From Proteiniclasticum sp043951855 (GTDB taxonomy: Bacteria; Bacillota; Clostridia; Clostridiales; Clostridiaceae): a DNA stretch of 64,000 bases. The stretch is taken from positions 1-64,000 of the forward strand of contig NZ_JBINJW010000003.1 in the NCBI RefSeq assembly GCF_043951855.1, given 5' to 3'. Both the position numbers and the translations under genes were made by a program. This document shows positions 7,765 to 16,365 of this stretch, piece after piece (within the stretch, counting starts at the first letter, position 1; each line of letters begins with the position of its first letter). A model generated the notes under the pieces. That model had not been told where the DNA came from and did not search any database. It saw nothing but the letters and a program-made list of their open reading frames with translations.

Positions 7765-10700
7765 ATGAATGTGAAACAGGCTTCAAATGAGGAGAGATTC
7801 CTTACTATCATCGATTCATGGAAAGTGCTTAGTGAGGCCAATGACCTTGAAATGGTCTATCAGATGCTGACAGATAAGGTGCGGGAAGTATCTGGAGCGA
7901 AATTTGCATGTCTGAATCTGCGCAATGCGCATGATGAGGGATTTACATCAGTGGCATTTTCGGGTGATGGGAATGATGTCGTCTATGCAGAAAAGCTGCT
8001 GTCAGAAAAACTGAGAAATCGAAACTGGGAAGAAGACCAGATCAGAGAGGAACTGATTTCTGAACACTGGATCACCACTTTCGAGGATCTATCTGCCTTT
8101 GCACATCATAAGTTTGACCCAGCCTTACTTGGCGAGATAAGCCAGACGCTGAAAACGGGTGAAGTCGTCATTGGCAAAATCCGTAGTAATGACCGTTACC
8201 TGGGCGATTTCACCCTGATCATGGAAGACGGCGAACCTTTTGAAGCATATGATGTCTCCGTGTTTTTTCTTGCCCAGACTGCTCTGATCATTGATAAAGC
8301 CCGAGGTTTGAATGAACTGAAAGAAAGCAGGCAGAAGCTGGAGTTTGCTGTCGACTCTTCTGGAACAGCGGTTTTTGAGTGGAATCTCGAGAGCGATGAA
8401 ATCCATTTTTCCACAAAATGGGCGGATATGATCGGATACGATCTTCATGATCTCGAGAGCGACCATGAAGAATGGAAAAAACTGTGGCATCCAGAAGAAG
8501 TCCTTCATAACAGCAAAATAATCTCTGAGTATCTGGAGGGAAGGACAGATAAATTTGAACTGACGCATCGGTTGCTCCATAGAGAAGGCAGATGGATCTG
8601 GGTGCTGTCTAGAGGAGTCTCACTGAAGAATTCAGAAGGGAAGCCTTATCTTTTTGTCGGATTTCATATAGATATAACAAAATCGCAGGAAGAGAGAATC
8701 AGAAATCTGGCAGAACAGGAGAAGTTTGCGAGCATCATAGAAGCGACTCGAGCAGGTACCTGGGAGTGGGATGTGGAAAAAGACCAAATCAGGTACAATG
8801 AACGGTGGGCTGAGATGACCGGGCACAGCCTGGAAGAACTGATGCCGATTACCCATGAAACCTGGAAAAATCTGGTTCATCCGGAGGATCTGGAGAAGTC
8901 AGACAAGGAGATCAAGTCATTGTTCTATAAGGAGAAAGAATACTATTCTCTGGAATGTAGAATGAAACATAAATCGGGACATTGGATCTGGGTTCTCGAC
9001 AAAGGAAAGGTTGTATCATGGTCTGAGGACGGTAGACCGCTTTTGATGTTCGGTACACACATTGACATTACGGAAAGCAAGCAGCTCGAACTGGAAGTCA
9101 AAAAGAGTGAGGATGACTATCGCTTCCTGGTGGACAGCAGCTACGATGTTATTTATCGTCTGCATCTGGACGGTACCTTCTCTTTCTTGTCGAAAGCATG
9201 GGAGACGCAGCTGGGTTACACAGTGGAGGAAACTCTGGGCAAACCTCTGAAACCGTATGTGCATCCTGAGGATCTTCTGCGCGTCTATGATTTTTTCGCA
9301 AAGGTCAACGAGTCCGGTGAGAAAATGGAGACACGGGACTACCGTCTGCTCCATAAAAACGGAACCTATCACTGGTTCATGACCACTGCAGTGGCAATCA
9401 GGGACAACAGTAATGAAATCATCGGGTTCACTGGTACCGCAAAGGACATCACAGACGTGAAAGAAGCCGGCCTTGCGCTGCTCAAACAGAAAGACGAGCT
9501 GGAGAGTTTTTTCACAGTAAATATGGATTTCTTCTGCATTGCCGATGCCAAGGGGAACTTCAGGAAACTGAACAATGCGTGGGAGAGGAATTTCCAATAT
9601 GATTTAGCGGGACTCATCGGTAAGAATGCTCTGGAATTTGTACATGCTGATGATGTTCTACGGGTCAAGGAAGCGATCCGCAGTCTGAATGAGATTCAGA
9701 AAGAAGTGAGTTTTCTTGCAAGGCTCAAGAAATGGGATGGTGAATACAGGATTCTGGAATGGAAGGCTCATATCAGCGACAATCTCATTTATGCGGCGGC
9801 AAGAGACGTCACGGACAACAAAGCACTGGAAGACAAACTGCATGTCGAAAAAGAGTTATTCAGAACAACGCTGCTTTCAGTAGAAGATGGCGTCATCGCT
9901 ACAGATAACTTAGGCAGAGTCACCATCATGAATCAGGCGGCACAGACTATGACGGGGTGGCAGATGGAAGAAGTGACGGGGAAGCCGATAGAAGAGATTT
10001 TCAAGGTTTATCAGGAAAACAGCAGTACTCTGGTTTATACCAGAATTCCCGAAATCATTCGCAAAGGGAAAGGAACCGGTTTTTCTGAAATGCTTCTGAT
10101 TTCCAAAGAGGGTAAAGAGATACCCATCGAAAACAGTGCTTCTCCCATCAAAGACCATGGGGGAAAGACCACTGGAATCGTCATTGTATTCAGAGACATC
10201 ACAGAGAAGAAAGAGAGGCAGAATCAGATTGAATTTCTGAGTTTTCATGACCAGCTCACAGGACTCTATAACAGAAGGTATATAGAAGAAGCAGTCAGAC
10301 GACTGGAAAAAGCTGGAAATCTTCCCTTCAGTATTATCGTTATGGACATCAATGGACTGAAACTGGCTAATGATGCATTTGGTCATGATCTGGGAGATCT
10401 GCTTCTCAAAAAAGCATCCAGGATCATGAAAAACTCCATCAGACAGAATGATCTTCTGGCAAGGGTAGGTGGAGATGAATTTGTTCTGCTTCTTCCTAAA
10501 ACAGATGCGTTTGAAGCAGACAGCATCAAACGCAGAATACAGCAGGGAGCCAGCAGCGCTTCAGTAGGCCCCATCGGAATATCCATCGCAGCAGGTGCTG
10601 CAACAAAAACCTTTGTGAGTCAGAATATTTCAGAGGTTCAGAAGGTAGCGGACAACAATATGTATCGGGATAAACTTGTCAATGGCAGAATGATGAAGAA

Positions 10701-11241
10701 TAGAACCATCAAGACTATCATTGAACGGATCACCCGGAAATTTCCGGGTGAGAAGCAGCATCTTTCAGGCGTTGCAGAGTACTGTGCGGAAATCGGAAAA
10801 GCAATGGGACTTGGGGAACATGAGATTGAACGACTGAGACTGGCAGGCAGTCTTCATGACCTCGGGAAAATATCCGTGCCCAAAGAGATCCTTTTGAAAC
10901 CGGACAAGCTTACTTTTGACGAGTATGAAGTTATTAAAAAGCATGCTGAAACCAGCTATCAGATTCTCAAATCCGTTGAAGAGTATGTGAACATAGCAGA
11001 AGAGGTTCTCTATCATCATGAAAGAATAGACGGGAAAGGGTATCCTGAAGGTCTGAAAGGAAATGAAATACCGCTTCATTCGAGAATCATTACGGTAGCA
11101 GATGCTTATGAGGCAATGACCAGTGAAAGACCTTATCATAAAATCAGAACAAAAGAAGAAGCGATAAAGGAACTGAGAAGATGCGGTGGCTCACAATTCG
11201 ATTCTGAAATCGTGAAGATCTTCATAGAAAAGGTGCTTTGA
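7765..11241 (+). CDS. Multi-PAS c-di-GMP turnover protein (GAF-like, five PAS, GGDEF, HD-GYP)
   Basis: An 1158-residue cytoplasmic signalling enzyme. Order by rough residue: a GAF-like N-terminus (10-180), five PAS domains (about 190-305, 322-435, 451-565, 578-690, 697-815), GGDEF (822-980) and HD-GYP (985-1158). The diguanylate cyclase site is intact (RVGGDEF, about 900-906) and preceded by an inhibitory I-site RQND at the canonical five-residue distance. The phosphodiesterase half keeps HDLGK and HHERIDGKGYPEG. Both synthesis and breakdown of c-di-GMP are thus possible, gated by five sensory domains. There is no membrane segment. SD GAGGAG. Confidence 0.92.
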   Translation: MNVKQASNEERFLTIIDSWKVLSEANDLEMVYQMLTDKVREVSGAKFACLNLRNAHDEGFTSVAFSGDGNDVVYAEKLLSEKLRNRNWEEDQIREELISEHWITTFEDLSAFAHHKFDPALLGEISQTLKTGEVVIGKIRSNDRYLGDFTLIMEDGEPFEAYDVSVFFLAQTALIIDKARGLNELKESRQKLEFAVDSSGTAVFEWNLESDEIHFSTKWADMIGYDLHDLESDHEEWKKLWHPEEVLHNSKIISEYLEGRTDKFELTHRLLHREGRWIWVLSRGVSLKNSEGKPYLFVGFHIDITKSQEERIRNLAEQEKFASIIEATRAGTWEWDVEKDQIRYNERWAEMTGHSLEELMPITHETWKNLVHPEDLEKSDKEIKSLFYKEKEYYSLECRMKHKSGHWIWVLDKGKVVSWSEDGRPLLMFGTHIDITESKQLELEVKKSEDDYRFLVDSSYDVIYRLHLDGTFSFLSKAWETQLGYTVEETLGKPLKPYVHPEDLLRVYDFFAKVNESGEKMETRDYRLLHKNGTYHWFMTTAVAIRDNSNEIIGFTGTAKDITDVKEAGLALLKQKDELESFFTVNMDFFCIADAKGNFRKLNNAWERNFQYDLAGLIGKNALEFVHADDVLRVKEAIRSLNEIQKEVSFLARLKKWDGEYRILEWKAHISDNLIYAAARDVTDNKALEDKLHVEKELFRTTLLSVEDGVIATDNLGRVTIMNQAAQTMTGWQMEEVTGKPIEEIFKVYQENSSTLVYTRIPEIIRKGKGTGFSEMLLISKEGKEIPIENSASPIKDHGGKTTGIVIVFRDITEKKERQNQIEFLSFHDQLTGLYNRRYIEEAVRRLEKAGNLPFSIIVMDINGLKLANDAFGHDLGDLLLKKASRIMKNSIRQNDLLARVGGDEFVLLLPKTDAFEADSIKRRIQQGASSASVGPIGISIAAGAATKTFVSQNISEVQKVADNNMYRDKLVNGRMMKNRTIKTIIERITRKFPGEKQHLSGVAEYCAEIGKAMGLGEHEIERLRLAGSLHDLGKISVPKEILLKPDKLTFDEYEVIKKHAETSYQILKSVEEYVNIAEEVLYHHERIDGKGYPEGLKGNEIPLHSRIITVADAYEAMTSERPYHKIRTKEEAIKELRRCGGSQFDSEIVKIFIEKVL

Positions 11242-11292
11242 ATCAGAATGCGCGGATCAGAGAAAGCAGCTTCGGAAAAAGAAAGGTTTTGT

Positions 11293-11321
11293 TTGACACT
11301 AGTAGATACTTAGGGTAATAT
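11293..11321 (+). promoter_or_regulatory. Promoter of der
   Basis: Perfect -35 TTGACA (11293-11298), a 17-nt spacer and a weaker -10 TAATAT (11316-11321), about 45 nt before the start codon. Confidence 0.6.
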
Positions 11322-11368
11322 GATTAGATGTAAAGAAATGCAAACGTGAAAAAGTAGAGGTGAAGCAA

Positions 11369-12685
11369 ATGGCAAAACCAATAGTAGCAATAGTTGGAAG
11401 ACCTAATGTGGGAAAGTCAACTTTGTTTAATAAACTGGCAGGTCACAGAATTGCCATAGTTGATGATACACCCGGTGTAACAAGAGATCGAATCTATGCA
11501 GATGCCGACTGGCTGCAATACGAGTTTAAATTGATTGATACAGGTGGTATAGAACCAAAATCAGATGACATAATTCTGGCACAGATGAAAAGACAGGCGC
11601 AGATTGCAATTGATACTGCTGATGTGATCATATTCCTGGTGGATGGAAAGCAGGGACTGACAGATTCAGACAGTGAAGTTGCGACAATGCTGAGAGTCAG
11701 CAATAAGCCCATTGTTCTTGCAGTGAATAAAGTGGATAATATGAAGGATGAGGCCAATGCCTATGAATTCTATAATCTGGGCATCGGCGATCCCATCGCC
11801 ATATCTTCCGGACAGGGGTTGGGACTCGGAGATCTTCTGGATGAAGTGGTGAAACACTTCAAGGATTATGAGACAGAGGAAGATGACGAGTACATCAGGG
11901 TTGCCTTTGTAGGCAGACCGAATGTGGGTAAATCTTCTCTGATCAATAAACTCTTAGGGGAAGAGAGATCCATCGTTACAGATATCGCTGGCACCACAAG
12001 AGATGCCATAGACAGTGTTCTCGAAACAGAGGAAGGCAAGTTCATACTTGTGGATACAGCCGGGCTGAGACGTAAGTCAAAGGTCAAGGAGGAAATCGAA
12101 AGATATTCCGTGGTCCGAACCCTTGCTGCCATCGAAAGATCCGATGTGGTCGTCCTGATGGTGGATGCACAGGAAGGTATTGCTGACCAGGATGAAAAAA
12201 TCATCGGGTATGCACATGATATGCGAAAAGCCATCATGGTCATCGTGAACAAATGGGATCTGATCGAAAAAGACGACAAGACAATGAACAAATATCTTGA
12301 TGAGCTGAAGCTGAGTCTGAAGTTCATGCAGTATGCACCATATCTCTTCATATCAGCTCTTACCGGTCAAAGAACACACAAGGTATTAAGCATGATCAGA
12401 GGATGCTATGATAACTACAACAAGAAGATCGGAACAGGCGTCCTTAATGATGTGATCGGAAAAGCATTACTTCAGAAAGAACCTCCAATGATCGGAACGA
12501 AAAGACTGAAGGTGTATTATGGTACACAGACAGGCGTGAAGCCTCCGACTTTCGTCTTTTTCATCAATGACACCACAGCGATGCACTTCTCCTATTCGAG
12601 ATATATCGAGAATCAGTTGAGAGATGCATTTGATTTCACAGGTACAGGTATAAAAATCGAGTATCGTGAAAGAAAGAAAGACTGA
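11369..12685 (+). CDS. der: Ribosome biogenesis GTPase Der (EngA)
   Basis: An essential double GTPase for 50S subunit maturation. The 438-residue protein has two G domains, each with a P-loop GRPNVGKS (residues 8-15 and about 183), DTGG/DTAG switch II motifs and NKVD/NKWD specificity motifs, then a C-terminal KH-like domain. I chose the ATG at 11369 because AGAGGTG lies 6 nt upstream; a GTG at 11360 in the same frame would lack a site and add MKQ. It is monocistronic between promoter and terminator. Confidence 0.95.
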   Translation: MAKPIVAIVGRPNVGKSTLFNKLAGHRIAIVDDTPGVTRDRIYADADWLQYEFKLIDTGGIEPKSDDIILAQMKRQAQIAIDTADVIIFLVDGKQGLTDSDSEVATMLRVSNKPIVLAVNKVDNMKDEANAYEFYNLGIGDPIAISSGQGLGLGDLLDEVVKHFKDYETEEDDEYIRVAFVGRPNVGKSSLINKLLGEERSIVTDIAGTTRDAIDSVLETEEGKFILVDTAGLRRKSKVKEEIERYSVVRTLAAIERSDVVVLMVDAQEGIADQDEKIIGYAHDMRKAIMVIVNKWDLIEKDDKTMNKYLDELKLSLKFMQYAPYLFISALTGQRTHKVLSMIRGCYDNYNKKIGTGVLNDVIGKALLQKEPPMIGTKRLKVYYGTQTGVKPPTFVFFINDTTAMHFSYSRYIENQLRDAFDFTGTGIKIEYRERKKD

Positions 12686-12699
12686 TGAAATCAGAATGA

Positions 12700-12742
12700 A
12701 AAAACCTCCAAAGTCAGGGGATACCTGATTTTGGAGGTTTTT
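12700..12742 (+). terminator. Terminator after der
   Basis: A 19-bp stem with one G-T pair, loop GGATA, and the 3' arm ending in five T. Confidence 0.88.
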
Positions 12743-12873
12743 ACTTGATGGAGTTTATATCTGCACATGATAGGAATATGATCTGTAAAATGACAATTAT
12801 ATGGAAATCTGGATGTAACGGATTATTAACGAAGTTGTGTTTTATTTGATACTTGTGATAATTGCGTGAATTG

Positions 12874-12879
12874 TATAAT
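12874..12879 (+). promoter_or_regulatory. -10 box of the SH3/deacetylase gene
   Basis: Perfect TATAAT about 50 nt before the start; the -35 is poor (TTGTGA at 12853 with a short 15-nt spacer), so an alternative sigma factor or an activator is possible. Confidence 0.35.
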
Positions 12880-12927
12880 AAATATATAAAGTACGATGCC
12901 TATTTTGAAGACAAGGAGGGAAAAGTA

Positions 12928-14661
12928 ATGAAAAGCGCCTTGAAAAAAGTAGCAGTCTTACTTGTTGTTTTCGTTTTTTCCTCATTATCCGGTGTGTCCA
13001 TGTTCAATAAGTCAGGTAGGGATATAAATAATAATAGTTATATAGAAGTGTTCGCAGAAGATGATATCAGAGTAACAACGGCAGATCTGAATCTCAGAAG
13101 CGGACCTGGAACACAATACAGTGTAATCGCCGTGATGCCCAAAGGAACAAGAGTTACCGTTCTAAGTGTATCAGGAAGCTGGGCCAAAGTAATATATGGA
13201 AGCAAAGAAGGATATGCACATACCGCATATATGACACAGGTCACCACACAAACGATGGTGACGACAGCAAATCTTAATATGCGTACGGGACCTTCCACCA
13301 GCTACAGCATCATCAGAGTGATTCCAAACGGTGTAGAAGTAAGGGTGATCAGCACAAGCAATGGATGGGCAAGAGTCATTTATGGCGGCAGTGAAGGATA
13401 TGCATCCCTAAGCTATCTGAAAACGCTATCCACGCTGCCTTCTACGGGAGAAACCGTCATGGTGACCACTGCGAATCTCAATATGAGAACGGGGCCTTCC
13501 ATCAGTTACAGCATCATCCGAGTGATTCCGATGGGAGCAGAGGTGAAGGTGCTCAGCACAAGCAGCGGATGGGCAAGAGTCGTCTACGGCGGTAGTGAAG
13601 GATACGCATCCTTAAGTTATCTCAAACTGAAAGATACGCTTCCATCCACAGGAGAAACCATCATGGTGACCACCGCCTATCTTAATATGAGAACGGGGCC
13701 TTCCACCAGTTACAGCATCATCCGAGTCATTCCGATGGGCGCAGAAGTGAAGGTGCTCAGCACAAGCGCAGGATGGGCAAGAGTCGTCTATGGCGGCAGT
13801 GAAGGGTATGCTTCTTTAAGCTATCTCAGACTGGTTACCGAATCCACAGATGTGCGAGTCACCACGGAGGAGCTGAACCTGAGAAGCGGACCTGGTGTAA
13901 CCTACAGCATCATCGCAGTGATGCCGGCAGGAGCTGAAGTCATAGTACTCAGTGTTTCTGGTGACTGGGCTAGGGTAAATTACCAAGGTAAAATCGGGTA
14001 TGCTCATACAGGATATCTGGTGAAAGAAGCTGCTGTGGCATCCTCTACAGTCATTACAAGAGGACTGGTTAGTGCATCAGCCAAGCAGATCGCACTGACA
14101 TTTGACGCAGGATGGGAATTTGCAACAACAATTCCGCTGCTCAACATGCTGGACCAGCAGGGCGTAAAAGCAACGTTTTTCCTGAGAGCATTATGGGTAA
14201 GCGATCATCCTGAACTGGCGAAAGAGATCCTGAAGAGAGGACACAGCATTCAGAATCATTCCTTAACACATCCTCACATGAATGAAATGACGGAAGCGGA
14301 AATCAGAAAAGAGTTTACGGATTCCACGGCCATATTCAGAAACGTGCTGGGAATCACGCCAACACTGTTCAGACCGCCTTTTGGTGAATATAACAGCACT
14401 GTGCTGAAGGTTGCAGGAGAGCAAGGATATAAATACACGGTCATGTGGTCTATTGATACCGTAGACTGGGCGACGACCCATAACGATGTCACCGTTGATG
14501 CAGATTACATCATAGACAGAGTGCTTAGCAAGGTTACAGACAAGGATATTGTGCTGATGCACATCGCTTATATGAAGACTGTCGAGGCACTGCCTGAAAT
14601 GATCCAGACGCTGAAAGACAGAGGCTATACGTTTAAGACAGTCCCTCAGATGGTACCTTAG
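12928..14661 (+). CDS. Secreted five-SH3 polysaccharide deacetylase
   Basis: Probably binds and N-deacetylates cell-wall peptidoglycan. The 577-residue product has a signal peptide (about residues 1-26), five bacterial SH3 domains (about 45-365), each with an LNLRSGP or LNMRTGP core, and a C-terminal NodB domain (385-577). The catalytic motifs are TFDAGW, HSLTHPH and RPPFGEYN. The second Asp of the usual TFDDG, a metal ligand, is Ala394; B. subtilis PdaA also departs here (TFDNG), so activity is not excluded. The ATG at 12928 has AAGGAGGG upstream; the longer in-frame TTG at 12862 overlaps the -10 and is rejected. Confidence 0.88.
   Translation: MKSALKKVAVLLVVFVFSSLSGVSMFNKSGRDINNNSYIEVFAEDDIRVTTADLNLRSGPGTQYSVIAVMPKGTRVTVLSVSGSWAKVIYGSKEGYAHTAYMTQVTTQTMVTTANLNMRTGPSTSYSIIRVIPNGVEVRVISTSNGWARVIYGGSEGYASLSYLKTLSTLPSTGETVMVTTANLNMRTGPSISYSIIRVIPMGAEVKVLSTSSGWARVVYGGSEGYASLSYLKLKDTLPSTGETIMVTTAYLNMRTGPSTSYSIIRVIPMGAEVKVLSTSAGWARVVYGGSEGYASLSYLRLVTESTDVRVTTEELNLRSGPGVTYSIIAVMPAGAEVIVLSVSGDWARVNYQGKIGYAHTGYLVKEAAVASSTVITRGLVSASAKQIALTFDAGWEFATTIPLLNMLDQQGVKATFFLRALWVSDHPELAKEILKRGHSIQNHSLTHPHMNEMTEAEIRKEFTDSTAIFRNVLGITPTLFRPPFGEYNSTVLKVAGEQGYKYTVMWSIDTVDWATTHNDVTVDADYIIDRVLSKVTDKDIVLMHIAYMKTVEALPEMIQTLKDRGYTFKTVPQMVP
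13255..13866 (+). repeat. Three tandem 204-bp repeats encoding SH3 domains 2-4
   Basis: The codons for MVTTANLNMRTGP recur at 13255, 13459 and 13663, an exact 204-bp (68-residue) period. Units two and three are nearly identical, while the flanking SH3 domains (one and five) are more divergent. This is recent internal duplication within the gene and a place where copy number could vary. Confidence 0.85.
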
Positions 14662-14684
14662 TTTGGAAAGTATGCTAAAAACAC

Positions 14685-14720
14685 AGAAAATCCCGAAGAA
14701 GTTCGGGATTTTCTTATTTG
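14685..14720 (+). terminator. Terminator after the SH3/deacetylase gene
   Basis: A 13-bp stem (14685-14697 with 14702-14714), loop GAAG, ending in TTTTCTTATTT. Confidence 0.85.
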
Positions 14721-14821
14721 ACATTATGGTAGAATGACAGTAAGAGAAAGACAACACGGATGGTACACCTTACAGGGATATTTCTCCAGTCCATACAAAA
14801 CTTCTCTCTTTAAGCACATAT

Positions 14822-14873
14822 AAGGAAAGCACCGGGATATGGAATCACTCCTTGTCTCAGTGCTTTTCTTTCT
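14822..14873 (-). terminator. Probable terminator of the ECF-S operon
   Basis: On the minus strand AAGAAAAGCAC pairs with GTGCTTTCCTT across a loop of about 30 nt. The arms are good but the loop is long and the final T-run short, so this is only probable. Confidence 0.4.
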
Positions 14874-14886
14874 TATGTTCTGACGC

Positions 14887-15438
14887 TCAACTGGTTACTC
14901 GGAGATTATGTTCGTACTTGTCTCTCAGTCTTGTCAGAAGACTGTACATGGGATTATATAAAAAGAGTACGATCACAAAATTAGATGCTCCATGAATCAG
15001 GTCGAATGGGATTCCCCGAGTCCAGTAGACGATTCCGTAGGGTATGCCATAGAAAAATGATTCAATCACAGCAAAAAACAGTCCGAAGCCCAGGCCGAAG
15101 ATCATTCCAAGAACAGCATAAGGCCACTCGGAATGGGTGCCTTTCTGAAGGAGCACTGCGAGAAAACTCAGCAGAGGCCAGATCAGATAGTAGGCAAGAA
15201 GCCAGGTCTGAACACCGTAGAAGAAGATTTCCGTAGTTGAAAATATCAGTGCCACGATGAAGGTTTTCCTGAATCCGAAAACAGAAGCGTAGACCATAAA
15301 TAGCAGTGTGACGATTTCAACATTGGGGATGAATACCAGCGCCATTTTACCTGCTGTTAATGTGGCACTGAGAAGCGGGATGAGAACAATGTCCCATACG
15401 GTGAAATTAGAATCCCGTAACTTCAAATGTGTATTCAT
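14887..15438 (-). CDS. ECF transporter S component, predicted cobalamin uptake
   Basis: A membrane substrate-binding (S) subunit of an energy-coupling-factor vitamin importer. The 183 residues are almost wholly hydrophobic, with about five to six segments, and carry the small-residue N-terminal helix (SATLTAGKMALVFIPNVE) that couples S components to EcfT. A cobalamin riboswitch heads the operon, so the vitamin is inferred to be B12 or a corrinoid (CbrT-like). No EcfA or EcfT is nearby; group II S components share a module encoded elsewhere. The ATG lies 32 nt inside the upstream gene without a good SD; a TTG four codons later (15426) has AAGGATG at better spacing. Confidence 0.75.
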   Translation of the reverse strand: MNTHLKLRDSNFTVWDIVLIPLLSATLTAGKMALVFIPNVEIVTLLFMVYASVFGFRKTFIVALIFSTTEIFFYGVQTWLLAYYLIWPLLSFLAVLLQKGTHSEWPYAVLGMIFGLGFGLFFAVIESFFYGIPYGIVYWTRGIPFDLIHGASNFVIVLFLYNPMYSLLTRLRDKYEHNLRVTS

Positions 15439-15799
15439 CCTTATCGTTTACTGGTATTTCCTTGATGCCGACCATGGCATCTTCCCCATTGATCTTTATG
15501 CTGAAAAATTCTTTGCTTATATCAGCGTTATAGCCTTTCAGTCCCATTAACATTGGACCGTATTGAGTTTCTTCTGTTACGAGCTGAAGCTCATCGCTGT
15601 GTTCGTTCAGAAGACCTTCAAGATAGAGTTCGTCAGATCTGAAAGTTTCTCTGTAGTCGATACTTTCACTTTCCACAATGATATTGATTGTAACTTCCTT
15701 TGATCCTTCTTCACCTTTGGGTGTCATCAGTCGGTAGATTCCAAATCCACCTGCAGCCAGAAGCAGCACCACCAGGACAGCAGTAATTTTTTTGTTCAT
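15407..15799 (-). CDS. DUF4430 membrane-anchored surface protein
   Basis: A 130-residue protein with an N-terminal signal or anchor (about residues 4-25) and an extracytoplasmic DUF4430 domain. DUF4430 resembles the C-terminal domain of the eukaryotic cobalamin carriers transcobalamin and intrinsic factor, and it often accompanies ECF S components under B12 control. I infer a cobalamin-capturing partner for the next gene. The start follows GGAGGAAAA. It is the first gene after the riboswitch terminator. Confidence 0.8.
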   Translation of the reverse strand: MNKKITAVLVVLLLAAGGFGIYRLMTPKGEEGSKEVTINIIVESESIDYRETFRSDELYLEGLLNEHSDELQLVTEETQYGPMLMGLKGYNADISKEFFSIKINGEDAMVGIKEIPVNDKDEYTFEVTGF

Positions 15800-15885
15800 T
15801 TTTCCTCCTTGTTGTACAATTTGTACAGATGATTATTTAAGAACCAATCAAAGATTATAAACGAAGAGAAAAGGTGTACAAGGGG

Positions 15886-15913
15886 AAAGTAAAAGCACCC
15901 ATTTCTGGGTGCT
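15886..15913 (-). terminator. Regulatory terminator of the cobalamin riboswitch
   Basis: Read on the minus strand: an 8-bp stem AGCACCCA/TGGGTGCT with loop GAAA, then TTTTACTTT. It lies about 75 nt after the aptamer and about 90 nt before the first gene, where a riboswitch expression platform belongs. Confidence 0.75.
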
Positions 15914-15985
15914 GCAATAGACTATAGAAGAAAATCTTCAAATCCATTTTGACACCTCATGACCCGTGAGGAGATTCTCAAAATC

Positions 15986-16146
15986 ATATAGGCAGGTCTT
16001 CCGGCTTGACTATGTAAAAGAGTTTTCCTTCCCAGAAAATGATTCCAGTGGATATTCTAACTCTTAAGAGTCTTACGGCGGCGGGACCGCACAGGCTTTT
16101 ACCTGTTTCCCTCTTCGTGCCAAGATGCTGTCTTGGCAACCTATAT
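15986..16146 (-). ncRNA. Cobalamin (AdoCbl) riboswitch aptamer
   Basis: On the minus strand the 161-nt element is closed by a 7-bp P1 stem (ATATAGG at its 5' end, plus-strand 16140-16146, pairing with CCTATAT at plus-strand 15986-15992). It contains the conserved core AGGGAAACAGGTAAAAGCCT and GGTCCCGCCGCCGTAAGA, and near its 3' end the B12 box AGCCGGAAGACCTGCC. A terminator follows, so control is likely at transcription elongation: B12 binding shuts off the DUF4430/ECF-S operon. It fills most of the gene-free stretch 15800-16365. Confidence 0.92.
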
Positions 16147-16180
16147 TATTCAATCTCTTAAATTGTGTTCTTATGACTTT

Positions 16181-16208
16181 ATTATAGCAGATAAATTCTG
16201 GTAGTCCA
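16181..16208 (-). promoter_or_regulatory. Promoter of the riboswitch operon
   Basis: On the minus strand: -35 TGGACT (16208-16203), a 16-nt spacer and a perfect -10 TATAAT (16186-16181). The start would fall about 30 nt before the aptamer. Confidence 0.55.
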
Positions 16209-16297
16209 TAGTGTAAACGTATAGATTTTTGCGATGGTGCGGTAATTATTTGTCCTTGTCCGATTATGTGAAGAATGTAGGAGGCATAGGGTACTTG

Positions 16298-16306
16298 TGG
16301 TATACT
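16298..16306 (+). promoter_or_regulatory. Extended -10 promoter of helD
   Basis: TGGTATACT: an extended -10 (TGN) with TATACT at 16301-16306, which compensates for the absence of a clear -35. About 60 nt before the start codon. Confidence 0.45.
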
Positions 16307-16365
16307 AAATTCTGTTAAAATGAAATGAGAACTGAAGACAGGAAAATGGAAACAGGGTGAGTGAA

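Noticed and set aside
12862..12927. Upstream TTG extension of the SH3/deacetylase
   Set aside because: It would overlap the -10 box and place 22 charged residues before the signal peptide; the ATG at 12928 has a strong SD.
13255..13866. Repeats considered as a CRISPR or satellite array
   Set aside because: The 204-bp units are in frame and encode SH3 domains; there are no spacers.
15308..15550. Plus-strand frame opposite the ECF-S and DUF4430 genes
   Set aside because: The riboswitch, promoter and SD all lie on the minus strand; this frame has none.
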